This document shows, piece by piece, positions 56,001 to 64,000 of a stretch of DNA of 64,000 bases; the stretch's first letter is position 1, and each line of letters begins with the position of its first letter. The position numbers were made by a program, and so were the translations under genes. The stretch is from Hippasteria phrygiana. Its lineage: Eukaryota; Echinodermata; Asteroidea; Valvatida; Goniasteridae. The notes below the pieces were generated by a model that saw only the letters and a program-made list of their open reading frames with translations, had not been told where the DNA came from and did not search any database. The DNA lies in the NCBI GenBank assembly GCA_037893225.1, contig JAZGUH010000227.1:248001-312000 (forward strand), given 5' to 3'.

Positions 56001-59000
56001 GGTGGAAAGACTCTATCAACAAGGTGGTGCATGCTTATAATTGTACCCGGTCAGATGCAACAGGGTTTTCCCCATTCTTTCTTCTGTATGGGCGACCGCC
56101 TCGCCTGCCCATTGATCTTGCCTTCGACCTGCCCCAGACCACGCCTTACATTACAGACCACCGCGAGTACAGCCAACGATGGAAAAAACAGATGGAAGAC
56201 GCCTACAAGCTTGCCAGTCAAAATGCAAGTAAGTCTTCAGCTCGTGGAAAGCAGCAGTTTGACAGGAAGATCCACAGCTCTGTCCTCCAACCAGGCGACA
56301 GAGTGCTGGTCAGAAATCTCAACCAGACGGGTGGACCAGGAAAGCTGCGGGCCTACTGGGAGAAGGAGATCCATATTGTGGTACATCGAAAGGGTTACGA
56401 CTCCCCGGTTTATGAACTGCGACCAGAGTGCGGAGGAGGGCGACGCAGGGTACTGCATAGAAACCTGCTACTGCCCTGTGATGAACTCCCCGGTGAACTT
56501 CCAAGGGTCTCCCCTCGGCATTCCTTACCTTCACGGAAGCATCTGGTTAGAGGTGATACACCAGTCATAACAGACCCAGATAGCTCCGATGAGGAACTAT
56601 TTGTCCAGCCTCCTTCACTGCAGACCCGTACATCTGGTTCAAGTACCCTGAACCTTGGAGCTCAGCCATTTATCCCTGAACAAGCATTTGTTCCTGATCC
56701 AGGGGCCACTCCTGACCCAGTTCACACAGCCCCAGATGCAGTACCTGAGCCAGTGGCCGCACAGGAGCCGGTAGCCGCCCCTGAGCCGGTAGCCGCCCCT
56801 GAGCCGGTAGCCGCCCCTGAGCCGGTAGACGCCCCTGAGCCGGTAGACGCCCCTGAGCCCATGGCCGCACTGGAGCCGGTAGATGCCCCTAAGCCAGTAA
56901 CAGTTCCTGAGCTGGTAGCCACCCCTGAGCCGGTAGCTGTCCCTGATCCAGTAGCCGCACCAGATCCCACAGCCGTACCAGAGTCAGTGATCACCCATGC
57001 AGATGTGGCAGGACCAGAGCCAGCTGTTCCCGAGCCAGCTGTTCCCGCCCCAGAAACCGAAGCAGACCTCAGATTGAGTGGAGATGCAGGACCCTACCCT
57101 GCAAGACAGAGGCAGCCCCCTCAGCGCTTGGCCTATGAGCAGCTGGGCCAACCACTACAGAGGCCAGGCGGTGTCAACGGTGTGACAGCAGCCAGTCCCC
57201 ATATCGGCCCACATCCTTCAATGCTGTGGCCTCAAGTACCCATGATGCCACCACCAGTCCCCATGCCGTGGCCTTCCCATCCCATGCAGTGGACCACACC
57301 AATGATGCCGTGGCCCACCCAGCAGGTACCGATGTTACCGTGGCAACAATGGTATCAACAACCGCCTTGTCAGCAGCCCTGAACAGCGGACTGTAGATGG
57401 ACACTTGCAGAGGCAATGAACATAATGAACATTTAAATGAACATTTAGGTCTTTTTCGTTTTGGTTCACAGAACCATTCTTGTTCAGGCAAGCGAGTGAG
57501 AAATGTCTTTTTTTTTCTTTTACCTTTCGGAAATGTTGAGGACAACATTTAATTTTCAAGGGGAGAGTGTAGCAGCCCAGAATGTAAGTTTGTTGCCCCC
57601 CCCCCCCCTTTCCCCCTTTTTTTGAGTGCATTAACCTTAGTTTATACTTACCTTTAAGAGGAATGGACTTTCCCGAATCTTAATGAGTTGCCACATCAGC
57701 AAGAAACCTTTGTCTACAGGATTCTGTGTGGGTTCATTGTACTACCAGCAATGACCCAGCAAGCACATGTTTTATAATAAAGTTCTCTTGAAGTCCTGTA
57801 CGTTTTGGTGACAACTCCTTGTTTTCTTCTTACAGGTATGTAGATTTCATTCTATAATTCCTATCTTGTTAACTATTCTAGTGTGATGGAATAAGTTATA
57901 ATGGTATTTTGATATTGCCTTGACAATGTATAGACTTGAGGAAAGGAGACAAAATTCATTGAGATGTGTTGAAGAAATTCATTGAAGTTGGATACATTTC
58001 CACTAGTTAGCTGAAATCTAAAGAAGTTGTTATTGCATTTATTTCCTTATTGATTTGCGAATGACCCGATGAAGGCAGACCAGTGAAACCTTTGTTTCTT
58101 GAACTTAACTCTGGATCAGTTGGACTTTTGTCTATCCTTTTATAGTGAATCTAGATCAAGTGTATCAAGCCTGTAATTATCGCTGTATTACTGATCAGTT
58201 AAGGATAATGTTTCATGTATATTATAGCTACATGTAGGTTGTTTCAACATGTAGATTTTGTATGCCCTTTTTGTATAGTTTCTGTGCTGAGGAATGCTTG
58301 GGTACAGAACAATGGCCCACATGTATTAGCACATGGCCCTTACACTGGTGGGAGGTCCACATACAGTGTGTGTAGCAGTGAACCACTGGACATAGTTTAT
58401 TAGCACCTAGGGATTAACTTAAGGGATGCCAGCCAGGCCCAGCCAGTGGTTCCCAGGAGTTACTGGGCAGATGTTTACTGAGCTTGATAAGGATTTAGGG
58501 AGAGTGCTCTGGCCAGCCAAGGACGTTACTATGGAGACCAGACCTCTGGCCAGAGGAATTTAGAAACTTGTTTATTTACATGTACATAGCCCTGATGATT
58601 GCATTTTCTTATGGCCACAACTGTTTTTATGTTGTTTCCTTTGCTTGGCTTTAATTATTACATTGCTTTAGGTTAAGAAATAATTACCTTTGTGAGTTAT
58701 TACATGTGAATATGCATTATTAAGGCGACCTGCATATAATGTTTTTACCAGTAGCGGAAGTTTAGTTTCTTTAGTTTTTATTTGTTAAGTTGAATTGTTT
58801 ATATTCATTGTACTACCAGCAATGACCCAGCAAGCACATGTTTTATAATAAAGTTCTCTTGAAGTCCTGTACGTTTTGGTGACAACTCCTTGTTTTCTTC
58901 TTACAGGGTCATTGAACGACAATTTTAATGTGTCCCGTGTAGACGTCATTTTCTGACCGTCGCACGAGAGCAACACATTTACCTATCTTCAAAACGTTTG

Positions 59001-62000
59001 AACGAAATCTACACCGCAACATCGGGACCATCCTTTTCAAAAAATATTGTCATGAATTCCTGGCATGCTTGTTATATTTAAGGGGTATATATTTTTCTCA
59101 CAATTTTTCTTGCTGGAGCTTGAGAAGGAACAACATTTTGACAATGTTGGTAGATACATGTACATGTAACAAACTTGGCTTTCTCAACTTCACGTTCCTT
59201 GGGGAGCTAAAATCGACTATCCACCAACAAAAACACTTATTACCCCCAAAATGTGAATTTTTTTCCAGACTTAATCCTTGACAAGACCGAAGTCAGTCAA
59301 TTTCGGAGGGCCATCCAATCTGACATTGTTCGAATTATCTTTAAGTATCACAAAATTAATGTTGAACAGTATTCTCATTACTTGAATCGTGCTGGTCCGT
59401 CAAGTTAGGTTGGTCATTACTATTGCTAATTGGAGTCTTGAGTCCAGTTCGCACTTCACACAAATAGCAATTAGCCTGACAAATTTGCTTCACCATCAAA
59501 TTTGCATGAAGTATGAACTGGCCTTAACTTACACAGTACATTACATTACGGTTACCAATAACTTGAGTTAACTTTCATGTGGCCACCCATATGCATTATA
59601 CCCAGCTTACCTACAAGACAGTCCGGAATCACCACTGTGGCCCGAGATCAAACATCTGCGTAACTGCCTCATGGTAGAGCTCTACTTTAAAGGTGCTCCC
59701 AGATCAGGTGTTATCCCGAACATGACAGTGGATGAGTTCATGACTGCGGACACCATCATCGATGACAGGTACCAGGAGACCCACATCATCAAGGTTTGTG
59801 AGTGCCAAAACCTGTTCAGGGTGCATCAGTAAAGTATACTTTAGAAACCGACAATACAATCAAAGGCTGCAAGTTTCCAGTTTTAAAATTATCCGTTTAA
59901 CCGTTTGATTAATTGTAAAAAATATTCTTTTGCATGAACAAAGAAAACACAGAAAAAAAGTCTGGAGAAGTCGGTTTATATCCAATTATGTTGAAACACA
60001 TGATTGGCAGATATCGATCACACATCGCTAATTATTATAGACTTGGCCTTCCACTTCCAGGTCGGTCGAAAAGATTTTGTTTTTTGATGTTTCTAAATGT
60101 ATATTCCCTGAAAGGACACAGGGTTAAGTGTAATGGTAGGGAATCGAGCAGGCTCAATTATATGTATTGTACACATACAGTACATGTATGTTTTGTGTTT
60201 TTAAGACTTTTCCTAATGGGTATCAACTTTTGTTTATATAATTTTCTGTCCTGTTTTTTTCTTTTTCTTGGCTACATGTAAATAAAATATTTTGTTTGAT
60301 ATCCAGGTACACAACCACAAAACAAAGGGGAAATATGGACCACAGATGGTGGCAGTTGACAGCGCCATGTACCGCTGGATGTATGTGTATGCCATGCAAG
60401 GCCGCAAACATACGCCAAATGCCTCAAAACAACTGCCACAGAAAAGCCGGCCATTCTTCATCAACAACGGTGGTGGGCGAGTCACCAAAATTAGTGCAAT
60501 GACAAGGAAGTATGTAACCTCTGTACATGTATGTGCACTTCGCCAAATTGTAATGTTTTTTTATTATCTTTAAGCAAACTTGAATCCTCGATCCTGATTG
60601 ATCTATCCCATATTGCACGGCTGTATTGCACGACCGTACATGTACATATCGAATGTATTATCCCACTCGTGGAACACGGAATAACGTTGTGCGTCGTGTG
60701 TATGCCACTCAGCCTTCGGCTTCATGGCACATTGAACACAGCTAGACGCACTCCTTTTTTCCATGTTTCATAATACCATTATAGTTGTAAATTTTCATCA
60801 GATCTTTCAATGCACTCTTTGTATTCAAACAGATTGTGGACAGACAAGGGATTTGCAGGGGTGATGGTGCCAACCATCATCAGGAAGACAGTGGCAACAC
60901 GGGTGAGATTCGAGTTGTCATTTCTTTAACCTTGATCGAGACTAGTATACATGTATACCCAACAGTTCTGATGAAAATCCGGTGTTTGAAATACCCGTCC
61001 TGACCATCTCCCTGGGCCTTTGTACATGTACAGTACTGCTTTCAAATAAGTACCCGTCGAGATCGAGTTACTCGAGAAAAATTCCTCCTTTCGTTAGCCT
61101 GCCCGCGAGTGCTCTCGAGTATGACTTTCACGGGCTGCATATTCGCGATATCGTGTGCTATCGAGGATCAGTCAGGCGTAACCGATGACCGCCACGCAGC
61201 TGTTTCAAGCATGGCGATAATACCGCATATGCCTACCCTACCCAGCAAGATATATGGAATAGCTGCTTGTGTAGTCTGGTTCCCATACCAAAATATTCCA
61301 AATGTTTCTGATGAATATCAGGCTGCGTCCGAATCGCTTGTCTAGGGCTATTGTCTAGGTGTTCGTCCATTACAACTACGCGTGACGTAGACGTAGCTGT
61401 AGCTCTAGATGCCCATTTCGGACACGGCCTTAGGTCCGGTATAGCCGCCAATTATTATCGACGAAAATTGCAAGAAATGTGGCACTTTTCGAAAACGTCC
61501 GAAGTTTTCCGAAATTGTTTTTGGTAACATTCGGTTATTAACGTGGATGTTCGCAATAAAATATCTGTCAGGTCCGTTACAGATCCTGGAATTTAAATTC
61601 TCAATTATATATAAAAACTGAAAAACCAATGCCACACTCTTGCAGTATTTTGCGGACTTGATTTTGCAAGAATGTTAAAATTTGAATGATACCACTGACG
61701 TCACTCGGTCTAACACTGTACGTCATGATCTATTTTAAACCGCGGTAGCTGCCTGACCTAAAATTTAGACGTAAGGGAATCTTCAGGTGAGGTAACCAAA
61801 CTAAGGGGCACAGCATTTGGCAAAAAAAGTGCACAACACACACTGGACTTGATATGAGACTACCAACCTATTACAAGTCATTTGCGCTTGTGACATCACG
61901 CGCGCAATGAATGGCATACATCTGGACACAAGCTAGCTGCTGTGAGACAGCGAGCGGCATGCATAGCATAGTAATTGACTGTGCGGGACGCCGTAGCAGT

Positions 62001-63873
62001 GTACTCTGTCATTAAATGAAACAAGAAGATTCACTCAAACTTACCAAGAACGTTTCTTTGTTTCATATCAAGCAACAGTGACAATTTTAAGCAGGTAGGT
62101 ATGCTTTTCACTAGCCCGGAGCAGTTTTTACTAGACATTGTACGCCAGGCTAGTGCTAAGGTCGAGGCCTGGACTTACGTCATTCTGATGTAATTAACAG
62201 AATGGGGTTTTGCATTTTTTTGTTCCCGGTAAAAGGACGTTAGCGTATACATGTAATACCAATGTAACAAAACATGCTACAAGTGCATTCACCTCTCCAC
62301 TCCAAAGGGACATAAACGCGCTTAGAGCCTCTTATCGGAAATATTAATAAATTTCATCTGACAAATTTAACTTTTTACGATTCTCAACTTAGAAATTCCA
62401 AAAAAAAAAACTTTAAAGTCAATCTTTTTTGGAAAGTGTAATTATGCGTCAAAGTGCGCTTACGTCCTTCTGCCGGGCACACGACGAAATACAAACAATA
62501 ATATTTCGTGCGGTCTTTGTTCGTTCTGCACAGCTGCGTGGGGAAATGAGTTCGAGCGTGCGTTTTCCGAGTGGTATCGAGTTCGAGCGTGCGGCTTGCG
62601 TGTGGCCGGCAAACCGCACGCAAAGTCATCGCACACGCAAGCACACGAAGCAATGCTGTACCTCAACTCAAATTCCAACATCACATGTGTAAAGCGTCAG
62701 GTTCAGGATTGCAATCCCGGGAAGACTTCGTGTGAAGTCGGGAAGGGGAACTTCTAAATAATTCTTAGACAACGAACCAACAAAGACAGTCGCACCTCAA
62801 AGTGTAGTTTGCGAAATCTCTTTAAACTTTATTTGCTTTTCCAGATCCCAAACGGCAACTCTCTTCTTCAACCGCCAAACGCCAACTCTCTTCTTCAACC
62901 GCCAAACGCTAACTGACTAAATTCTTTTAAGAACAAGTAAAACTTTAACTGTTATTCAATTCCTTTTCATAATATTATTCTCGAATCACTTTAACGCATG
63001 CACGCACGCACACATCTTTAACGCACGCAAGCAACGCACGCATGTACGCAGCTGCTTACGTGCCATGCATAATTATAGTTACTTTACAACTCTCTAAATT
63101 ATGCACGCACGCCCGCATATGTATGTGCTGCTCTCACGTGTCATGCATAATTATAGTTACTTTTAACAACACTACACATGTATCGTACTTAACCTTCCAA
63201 ACAGTGGCGTATCAAAGTTTGGAGGGGGGGGGGGGGGGGGGGCAAAATCAGAAATTTTCCTGAAAAAGTTGCTCCAACTCTTTTTGTCTTAAAAAATGGT
63301 TTTGAAAACATGTGGGGGGGGGGGGGGGCTTGTGAAGTTGATTAAAACAAAACAAACAAAAACAATCGGCAAAATGTTGGGGGGGGGGGGGGGGGGGTTG
63401 CTCCCTGCCAGATATTTTGTTTCTACCAACCGACCCTCCTTTTATGCGAAAACATTATGAGAACCATAGAAATAAAAAGAGATGCCCTAAACTGAAGTTG
63501 AATCCAATTTTGTTGGGGAGAAGAAACATTTTATTTATTTATTTTTATCATTGAAAGTACTTTTGTGGCTATGCACGGTGCGGGAACTTCGTGAAAAAAT
63601 AATGAGTACATTGTATAGCTGAAAAAAAGTGCTTTAAAGGGTTAAATGCACCATTATCAAATATGCGGGATTATACCCCACACACAAATATCATCTGATC
63701 AAAATTTACTTTCCACCCCCAACTCCCAGTCTTGGACTGCACTGGACGGTCCCCAGCGATCTATGGTCGCCCACCATATGAGCCACCAGGAGGGGACACA
63801 GGAGAAATTTTATGTTGCATCACATGCCCCAGCAGCTGCAGCAGAATCCACCAACATCATTGAAGGACTATGG
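34983..63873 (+). CDS. zinc-finger and Crypton-like tyrosine recombinase gene, 11 exons, 3' end outside window
   Basis: Eleven exons join with GT-AG borders and matching phases: 34,983-35,012; 35,470-35,823; 36,232-36,362; 38,073-38,202; 39,152-39,269; 40,656-40,821; 41,233-41,462; 59,606-59,793; 60,307-60,509; 60,833-60,902; 63,730-63,873. They code for 584 residues so far. Residues 7-124 are very acidic. C132/C135/H145/H150 and C187/C192/H203/H208 form two zinc-finger-like motifs. The C-terminal part has R415 (GAPRSG), K450 (NHKTKGKYG), TIIR with R530, HHMSH (551-555) and Y564, the order of a tyrosine recombinase active site as in Cryptons, with Thr in place of the usual first His of HxxR. 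Such genes are known as domesticated or intron-bearing recombinase relatives. Whether it still cuts DNA is unknown. Intron 7 holds a 17.3-kb Ty3 element. Confidence 0.8.
35470..35823 (+). CDS. acidic exon of the zinc-finger/recombinase gene
   Basis: 118 codons, phase 0 at both ends, donor CCC|GTAAGT. It is dominated by Glu/Asp with imperfect repeats of [20 protein letters not shown]. Leu-rich ORFs on the other strand are shadows of this composition. Confidence 0.75.
36232..36362 (+). CDS. zinc-finger exon 1
   Basis: Acceptor CTTTTTACAG, donor GA|GTAAGC, ending in phase 2. Encodes [19 protein letters not shown], a short C2H2-like finger (C-x2-C-x9-H-x4-H). Confidence 0.8.
36762..36880. repeat. 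GTGATGACC-family element inside intron
   Basis: GTGATGACCCGTCTTGACCA and GTTAATGGACCTAGCCGAAG match the family at 7,670 and 30,588. The following AAAATGCGAAGCTTTTTCA is also shared with the sequence after 7,670-7,772, so the family extends beyond the hairpin. Confidence 0.55.
37554..37948. mobile_element. foldback MITE with 57-bp inverted ends, in intron
   Basis: 37,554-37,610 and 37,890-37,948 are near-perfect inverted copies (AATCAATATCGTCAGCCCTA ... TCAGACACGGCCTCAAAT) around 280 bp. It has no coding content. Confidence 0.8.
38073..38202 (+). CDS. zinc-finger exon 2
   Basis: Acceptor TTTTTTCTACAG, donor GAT|GTAAGT. It enters with one base to complete a codon and leaves in phase 0. Encodes CPVEGC followed by HHLWYKH, a second C2H2-like motif after a basic stretch. 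Confidence 0.8.
38395..38640. repeat. diverged tandem duplication in intron
   Basis: The phrase ATGTGAGGGCGAGTTGCAGT followed by AACACAT...AGCTTA...TTTGTTT occurs twice about 165 bp apart. A third partial copy lies at 39,514-39,540. Confidence 0.5.
39152..39269 (+). CDS. exon 5 of the zinc-finger/recombinase gene
   Basis: Acceptor CCTCTTTACAG, donor G|GTATGT, 39 codons plus one base. Begins [15 protein letters not shown] and ends in an acidic turn; no motif. Confidence 0.75.
39547..39946. mobile_element. hAT-like MITE (TAGGGCTGTTC ends) in intron
   Basis: A 400-bp element with ends TAGGGCTGTTC and GGACAGCCCTA. CATTGAAA lies on its left and CATTGAAT on its right, an 8-bp target duplication with one change. 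TAGGG ends with 8-bp duplications fit hAT elements. It is rich in TTCGAATA words. Confidence 0.8.
40179..40562. mobile_element. long imperfect foldback element in intron
   Basis: The outer arms share TTGTGCGCATTAAATTTTCC (left) and its inverse (right). The inner arms pair again (AAATTGGGCC / AGCCCAAATT, GACTTGAAC / TTCAAGTC). The whole 384 bp could fold into one long imperfect hairpin. Confidence 0.65.
40656..40821 (+). CDS. exon 6 of the zinc-finger/recombinase gene
   Basis: Acceptor TTCATTCCAG, donor AA|GTAAGT. Encodes [13 protein letters not shown] and a basic stretch [16 protein letters not shown]. It probably starts the helical core-binding part of the recombinase. Confidence 0.75.
41233..41462 (+). 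CDS. exon 7, recombinase core-binding region
   Basis: Acceptor ATATCCACAG, donor G|GTGAGT. Encodes a helical segment ([20 protein letters not shown], then LCHYLSVRP) that would match the SAM-like core-binding domain of tyrosine recombinases. It leaves one base, which exon 8, 18.1 kb away, completes correctly. Confidence 0.8.
41672..41675. repeat. target duplication CATT, left of Ty3 element
   Basis: CATT before the TG of the 5' LTR equals CATT after the final CA at 58,976-58,979. Confidence 0.75.
41676..43082 (+). repeat. 5' LTR
   Basis: A 1,407-bp LTR, TGTAGCAGCCC...GAGAGCAACA. It contains a 104-bp direct repeat (41,840-41,943 and 42,911-43,014), each copy with an AATAAA (41,883 and 42,954). 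The first copy ends CAG|GTATGT and the second ends TTCTTCTTACAG, so the DNA between them has the borders of an intron. Confidence 0.92.
43085..43102 (+). other. primer binding site, tRNA-Arg type
   Basis: TGGCGACCACGAAGGGAC, 2 nt after the LTR, is complementary to the 3' end GTCCCTTCGTGGTCGCCA. I recognise that end as animal tRNA-Arg (UCG-type) plus CCA. Confidence 0.8.
43384..44700 (+). CDS. gag: Gag polyprotein, copy 1
   Basis: 438 residues from ATG 43,384. It starts with a helical region ([19 protein letters not shown]). The middle, around 145-300, fits a retroelement capsid. A Glu/Lys-rich helix lies before a single CCHC zinc knuckle, [14 protein letters not shown] (C406, C409, H414, C419), for RNA packaging. 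A preceding [13 protein letters not shown] adds further Cys. The stop TAA at 44,698-44,700 lies 31 nt after the slippery site. Frame and motifs are intact, and the protein is identical to copy 2. Confidence 0.9.
   Translation: MADSPQELCQLLMQQVRGLDQVPLLKTCQHLKLPGFDEVEGRDDSPKSLVRKIHRHLLREELEEREDEGMSAYIELQDFLLSLGANDESTVPISSAPSFPPDEKPPTTPKVSAPPASFLSLTRREFRISGQIGEPGQQDRLSFSSLAHQIESGLTKGHSEHEIVEAVIRAVVPGSSLRSYLEGRTGLTLPSLRRVLRSHFKEKNATELYHRLSRVAQHDKESAQSFLLRALDLRQKVTFASQETGSGLSYDNKLVQNMFLHALVTGLRSDSVKSEIRPYLEDPATTDENLFEKFNIADSREAERREKLGQQRTATVKVVEHNDSEEATGGKRKPKEGTLMSDIADLKAGIAEIATLKRQISGLQETLANPPQSRQQQHPRVSRNSTPRRGCPSCHRLGCGDQCDHCFKCGSSEHYARGCRSRSFKSGNEEGLLPRDGQ
44637..49436 (+). CDS. pol: Pol polyprotein (protease, RT, RNase H, integrase), copy 1
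   Basis: The open frame from the first ATG has 1,599 codons. It overlaps gag by 64 bp in the -1 frame and is expected as a Gag-Pol fusion through the slippery site at 44,661. Protease DTGA is at 67-70, reverse transcriptase YLDD at 526-529, and RNase H starts at about D699 (TDAS). The integrase zinc finger is HEEMGH... with CRC (from H958). The integrase core is D1025, D1084, E1120, spaced DD35E. About 290 residues at the end are Pro/Ala/Val-rich, with hexads like PEPVAA, and end in a Trp/Pro/Gln-rich tail; no chromodomain or Env is recognised. All catalytic residues are present, so it may be active. Confidence 0.93.
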   Translation: MPLQKFQVGKRGRVAAEGRAVTGDVKPLKSHMCCVSPSKQTAVTRLVGKRCLVSCMIQGVKTRALWDTGAQVSIIPAHWKKTHLPDLKLRSLSELLGGDDLNLTAANGTCIPFEGWLDVTFQLSVGHSRVISVPVLVTNGVTGVPIIGYNVIEEVVKSGDERSHPSEAVKAAFPSMRQSEVMALTSLIQQETSGDIGNVSVGRRSITIPKQGSAIVPCQVKSDRVTQGITALFEPAVTMTLPEDLHIDPSIVQLKRGRGTSCKVFILVSNLASQDVVLRRRTPLGSLGLIDSIETLPSCEPLDRHAKSVNSISTVKCDDTTWAPPVDVSHLTEPQRQAAVQMLREEAGAFAKDDTDMGCIKDLQMHIRLKDDEPVQKTYMSVPPPLYREVKSYLKDLIDRGWIEKSESSFSSPVVCVRKKDGSLRLCIDYRQLNQKTVPDRQPIPRIKDVLDSLGGNCWFSTLDQGKAYHQGFMAEESRPATAFITPWGLYQWNRIPFGLMNAPAVFQRAMETCLDGLVGEVAVVYLDDVLVYSNTFDGHLDNLRQVLRRFQERGVKLKPSKCSLFKSEVRYLGRIVSGEGHRMDPSDVAAVVALRDKRPGTVGELRKLLGLLGYYRQYIHNFSKKAKGLYELLRSPTRDTTTRSDKPAKKGNYQTPSRQKITWTAEHQHLLEGLLGCLIHPPVMGFPDHEKPFVLHTDASNDGLGAVLYQHQDGKMRVIGYGSRTLSPAEKNYHLHSGKLEFLALKWAVTEKFRDYLFYAPSFTIYTDNNPLTYVLSSAKLNATGHRWVAELADFNFTIKYRPGRCNADADVLSRMPLDIEKFKDQCTKEVSPDEIAATVQAVTAGGPGCCSWVSALSTSVSCPDDKVTSSQNFTKEELRTAQHADSSIGRVIQYIQQGHRPKRKGRMGEQANTTALLREWDKLELDDNGILRRRSGDTLQLVLPPKYHHIVFKELHEEMGHLGAERVVHLARARFFWPHMQRDIEHYVTKVCRCLKQRKPNRPTRDPLRSIVTTSPFEIVSIDFVHLERSVGGYEYILVIMDHFTRFAQAYPTTNKAGKTAADRIFNDFVLRFGFPHKLHHDQGREFENQLFQRLQKLCGITPSRTTPYHPQGNGQLERFNRTLLGMLRTLPEEDKTRWKDSINKVVHAYNCTRSDATGFSPFFLLYGRPPRLPIDLAFDLPQTTPYITDHREYSQRWKKQMEDAYKLASQNASKSSARGKQQFDRKIHSSVLQPGDRVLVRNLNQTGGPGKLRAYWEKEIHIVVHRKGYDSPVYELRPECGGGRRRVLHRNLLLPCDELPGELPRVSPRHSLPSRKHLVRGDTPVITDPDSSDEELFVQPPSLQTRTSGSSTLNLGAQPFIPEQAFVPDPGATPDPVHTAPDAVPEPVAAQEPVAAPEPVAAPEPVAAPEPVDAPEPVDAPEPMAALEPVDAPKPVTVPELVATPEPVAVPDPVAAPDPTAVPESVITHADVAGPEPAVPEPAVPAPETEADLRLSGDAGPYPARQRQPPQRLAYEQLGQPLQRPGGVNGVTAASPHIGPHPSMLWPQVPMMPPPVPMPWPSHPMQWTTPMMPWPTQQVPMLPWQQWYQQPPCQQP
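44661..44702 (+). promoter_or_regulatory. -1 ribosomal frameshift signal, copy 1
   Basis: G GGA AAC at 44,661-44,667 is in the gag frame as X XXY YYZ. After a 7-nt spacer comes a 10-bp hairpin, GGTTGCTGCC (44,675-44,684) with GGCAGTAACC (44,693-44,702), one G-U pair and an 8-nt loop. Shifting by -1 at this site enters the pol frame. A second small hairpin (GGGG...CCCC, about 44,703-44,718) follows. Confidence 0.85.
48790..49110 (+). repeat. 18-bp period coding repeats in pol tail, copy 1
   Basis: Repeats of CCTGAGCCGGTAGCCGCC code for PEPVAA hexads that decay to the right ([18 protein letters not shown]). Such slippage-prone DNA can expand or contract between element copies. The second element has the same array at 56,736-57,056. 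Confidence 0.75.
49613..49621 (+). other. polypurine tract, copy 1
   Basis: AGGGGAGAG lies directly before the TG of the central LTR, as needed for plus-strand priming. Confidence 0.75.
49622..51028 (+). repeat. central LTR shared by both units
   Basis: 1,407 bp, the same as the 5' LTR apart from rare substitutions (for example AATGTAAG instead of AATTTAAG near the start). It acts as 3' LTR of copy 1 and 5' LTR of copy 2. Confidence 0.92.
51031..51048 (+). other. primer binding site, tRNA-Arg type, copy 2
   Basis: Same 18 nt as at 43,085, 2 nt after the central LTR. Confidence 0.8.
51330..52646 (+). CDS. gag: Gag polyprotein, copy 2
   Basis: 438 residues, no amino-acid difference seen from copy 1, with the same zinc knuckle (C406, C409, H414, C419). 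Intact frame with its own leader, primer site and frameshift signal, so this unit could be expressed from the central LTR independently. Confidence 0.9.
   Translation: MADSPQELCQLLMQQVRGLDQVPLLKTCQHLKLPGFDEVEGRDDSPKSLVRKIHRHLLREELEEREDEGMSAYIELQDFLLSLGANDESTVPISSAPSFPPDEKPPTTPKVSAPPASFLSLTRREFRISGQIGEPGQQDRLSFSSLAHQIESGLTKGHSEHEIVEAVIRAVVPGSSLRSYLEGRTGLTLPSLRRVLRSHFKEKNATELYHRLSRVAQHDKESAQSFLLRALDLRQKVTFASQETGSGLSYDNKLVQNMFLHALVTGLRSDSVKSEIRPYLEDPATTDENLFEKFNIADSREAERREKLGQQRTATVKVVEHNDSEEATGGKRKPKEGTLMSDIADLKAGIAEIATLKRQISGLQETLANPPQSRQQQHPRVSRNSTPRRGCPSCHRLGCGDQCDHCFKCGSSEHYARGCRSRSFKSGNEEGLLPRDGQ
52583..57382 (+). CDS. pol: Pol polyprotein, copy 2
   Basis: 1,599 codons with the same domains and catalytic residues as copy 1 (DTGA 67-70, YLDD 526-529, RNase H near D699, integrase D1025/D1084/E1120). 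Two replacements are visible: Leu to Phe in TMTLPEDL (near residue 240) and Pro to Leu in FYAPSF (RNase H region). Neither hits a known catalytic residue. The near-identity dates the duplication as very recent. Confidence 0.93.
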   Translation: MPLQKFQVGKRGRVAAEGRAVTGDVKPLKSHMCCVSPSKQTAVTRLVGKRCLVSCMIQGVKTRALWDTGAQVSIIPAHWKKTHLPDLKLRSLSELLGGDDLNLTAANGTCIPFEGWLDVTFQLSVGHSRVISVPVLVTNGVTGVPIIGYNVIEEVVKSGDERSHPSEAVKAAFPSMRQSEVMALTSLIQQETSGDIGNVSVGRRSITIPKQGSAIVPCQVKSDRVTQGITALFEPAVTMTFPEDLHIDPSIVQLKRGRGTSCKVFILVSNLASQDVVLRRRTPLGSLGLIDSIETLPSCEPLDRHAKSVNSISTVKCDDTTWAPPVDVSHLTEPQRQAAVQMLREEAGAFAKDDTDMGCIKDLQMHIRLKDDEPVQKTYMSVPPPLYREVKSYLKDLIDRGWIEKSESSFSSPVVCVRKKDGSLRLCIDYRQLNQKTVPDRQPIPRIKDVLDSLGGNCWFSTLDQGKAYHQGFMAEESRPATAFITPWGLYQWNRIPFGLMNAPAVFQRAMETCLDGLVGEVAVVYLDDVLVYSNTFDGHLDNLRQVLRRFQERGVKLKPSKCSLFKSEVRYLGRIVSGEGHRMDPSDVAAVVALRDKRPGTVGELRKLLGLLGYYRQYIHNFSKKAKGLYELLRSPTRDTTTRSDKPAKKGNYQTPSRQKITWTAEHQHLLEGLLGCLIHPPVMGFPDHEKPFVLHTDASNDGLGAVLYQHQDGKMRVIGYGSRTLSPAEKNYHLHSGKLEFLALKWAVTEKFRDYLFYALSFTIYTDNNPLTYVLSSAKLNATGHRWVAELADFNFTIKYRPGRCNADADVLSRMPLDIEKFKDQCTKEVSPDEIAATVQAVTAGGPGCCSWVSALSTSVSCPDDKVTSSQNFTKEELRTAQHADSSIGRVIQYIQQGHRPKRKGRMGEQANTTALLREWDKLELDDNGILRRRSGDTLQLVLPPKYHHIVFKELHEEMGHLGAERVVHLARARFFWPHMQRDIEHYVTKVCRCLKQRKPNRPTRDPLRSIVTTSPFEIVSIDFVHLERSVGGYEYILVIMDHFTRFAQAYPTTNKAGKTAADRIFNDFVLRFGFPHKLHHDQGREFENQLFQRLQKLCGITPSRTTPYHPQGNGQLERFNRTLLGMLRTLPEEDKTRWKDSINKVVHAYNCTRSDATGFSPFFLLYGRPPRLPIDLAFDLPQTTPYITDHREYSQRWKKQMEDAYKLASQNASKSSARGKQQFDRKIHSSVLQPGDRVLVRNLNQTGGPGKLRAYWEKEIHIVVHRKGYDSPVYELRPECGGGRRRVLHRNLLLPCDELPGELPRVSPRHSLPSRKHLVRGDTPVITDPDSSDEELFVQPPSLQTRTSGSSTLNLGAQPFIPEQAFVPDPGATPDPVHTAPDAVPEPVAAQEPVAAPEPVAAPEPVAAPEPVDAPEPVDAPEPMAALEPVDAPKPVTVPELVATPEPVAVPDPVAAPDPTAVPESVITHADVAGPEPAVPEPAVPAPETEADLRLSGDAGPYPARQRQPPQRLAYEQLGQPLQRPGGVNGVTAASPHIGPHPSMLWPQVPMMPPPVPMPWPSHPMQWTTPMMPWPTQQVPMLPWQQWYQQPPCQQP
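52607..52648 (+). promoter_or_regulatory. -1 ribosomal frameshift signal, copy 2
   Basis: GGGAAAC at 52,607-52,613, a 7-nt spacer and the same 10-bp hairpin as in copy 1. Confidence 0.85.
57559..57567 (+). other. polypurine tract, copy 2
   Basis: AGGGGAGAG just before the 3' LTR. Confidence 0.75.
57568..58975 (+). repeat. 3' LTR
   Basis: 1,408 bp. It has one more C in the poly-C tract and a G-to-T change near 58,779 compared with the other two LTRs. It ends GAGAGCAACA and is followed by CATT. Confidence 0.92.
58976..58979. repeat. target duplication CATT, right of Ty3 element
   Basis: Matches 41,672-41,675. Four- to five-bp duplications are normal for Ty3/Gypsy integrases. Confidence 0.75.
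59606..59793 (+). CDS. exon 8, first catalytic Arg of recombinase domain
   Basis: Acceptor CATTATACCCAG, donor AAG|GTTTGT. Its two leading bases complete the codon split with exon 7. Encodes [20 protein letters not shown], where the Arg is in the position of the first catalytic Arg. Confidence 0.82.
60307..60509 (+). CDS. exon 9, catalytic Lys region
   Basis: Acceptor TTTGATATCCAG, donor AA|GTATGT. Encodes [17 protein letters not shown] with the probable beta-hairpin Lys, then [18 protein letters not shown]. Confidence 0.82.
60833..60902 (+). CDS. exon 10, TxxR box
   Basis: Acceptor TATTCAAACAG, donor CGG|GTGAGA. Encodes [14 protein letters not shown], the position of the HxxR box, with Thr instead of His. 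Confidence 0.78.
62851..62912. repeat. 27-bp tandem repeat
   Basis: A little over two units of AAACGSCAACTCTCTTCTTC AACCGCC in direct order. Confidence 0.8.
63205..63420. repeat. G-tract-rich relic with CAGTGGCGTA end
   Basis: It begins CAGTGGCGTATCAAAG, like the ends of the hAT-like MITEs at 9,074 and 13,440, and holds three long G runs. No matching right end was found, so it is probably a truncated copy or relative. Confidence 0.35.
63730..63873 (+). CDS. exon 11, His and Tyr of recombinase domain
   Basis: Acceptor CAACTCCCAG, donor TGG|GTGAGT. Encodes [20 protein letters not shown], with the His box and a Tyr placed as the nucleophile. The donor shows the gene continues beyond the window. 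Confidence 0.8.
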
Positions 63874-64000
63874 GTGAGTGAGTTTTCTAATTATAAGACT
63901 TCATGCGCAAATGTTGAGAACACAAACTCACTACATGTACATGTATATATACATTGTACATGTATGTCTGTAAAACCTTCATCAGTGCATATTTTAAATA

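Larger units (their letters stand above)
41676..58975 (+). mobile_element. tandem Ty3/Gypsy LTR retrotransposon (LTR-internal-LTR-internal-LTR)
   Basis: Three near-identical LTRs at 7,946-bp spacing enclose two complete internal regions. The order protease, reverse transcriptase, RNase H, integrase defines Ty3/Gypsy. The outermost ends are TG and CA with CATT duplicated, so the tandem form occupies a single insertion site. Between copies I see no Gag change and two amino-acid changes in Pol. It lies in sense orientation in intron 7 of the recombinase gene. No env gene is seen. Confidence 0.93.
60903..63729 (+). other. intron 10 of the recombinase gene; repeats only
   Basis: No further exon was needed for the frame between 60,902 and 63,730, and none is convincing. 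It contains short tandem repeats at 62,851-62,910 (27-bp unit AACTCTCTTCTTCAACCGCC), a roughly 95-bp diverged duplication at 63,020-63,175 (CATGCATAATTATAGTTACT) and G runs at 63,223-63,241, 63,314-63,328 and 63,379-63,398. Confidence 0.5.

Noticed and set aside
61315..61445. Possible MITE with GTCCGAAT / TTCGGACAC ends
   Set aside because: Inverted ends are short and imperfect and no target duplication is visible; not enough to call.

Overview
Organism. The window looks like nuclear DNA of a marine invertebrate. Genes have introns with GT-AG borders, there is much microsatellite and MITE DNA, and acatgtaca-type words are frequent. One mobile-element gene ends in a histone-type 3' processing signal whose downstream element (CAAGAAAGAG) matches what is known from sea urchins. 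A deuterostome (echinoderm, hemichordate or lancelet grade) is therefore my best guess, but the species cannot be fixed from sequence alone.

Layout. 1-3.6 kb: a tRNA-like unit, then a decayed minus-strand LTR retrotransposon (LTR, primer site, broken gag). 3.6-13.4 kb: no convincing genes; MITEs, a dispersed repeat and a very long (AACC)n tract. 13,757-28,245: a Polinton/Maverick-type element with AG...CT ends and a 6-bp target duplication GGTGTA. It is built as a giant palindrome: two arms of about 6 kb around a 2.3-kb unique centre. Each arm carries a Death-domain-like gene, a 76-residue gene of unknown function with a histone-type 3' end, and the protein-primed DNA polymerase. The polymerase is complete on the right and truncated on the left. 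The centre holds the end of the polymerase gene, a small membrane-protein ORF, a packaging-type ATPase and a small basic-protein gene broken in two opposite-facing halves. No capsid, protease or integrase gene is present, so it looks like a replication-derived, defective snap-back genome integrated with help in trans. 28.3-34.98 kb: repeats, no supported gene.

34,983 to beyond 63,873: a host-like gene on the plus strand, assembled from 11 exons with consistent phases. It encodes an acidic N-terminus, two zinc-finger-like motifs and a Crypton-like tyrosine recombinase domain with R, K, R, H and Y residues in order. Its 18-kb seventh intron contains 41,676-58,975, a very young Ty3/Gypsy element in tandem form LTR-gag-pol-LTR-gag-pol-LTR, flanked by CATT. 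Both gag-pol units are intact. Each has a slippery GGGAAAC followed after 7 nt by a 10-bp hairpin, so pol is expected by -1 frameshifting. The primer site matches tRNA-Arg.

How it fits together. The window is a recent landing zone for mobile DNA. The palindromic Polinton kept the polymerase end and lost the virion end. The tandem Ty3 element sits in sense orientation in a gene that itself derives from a recombinase.
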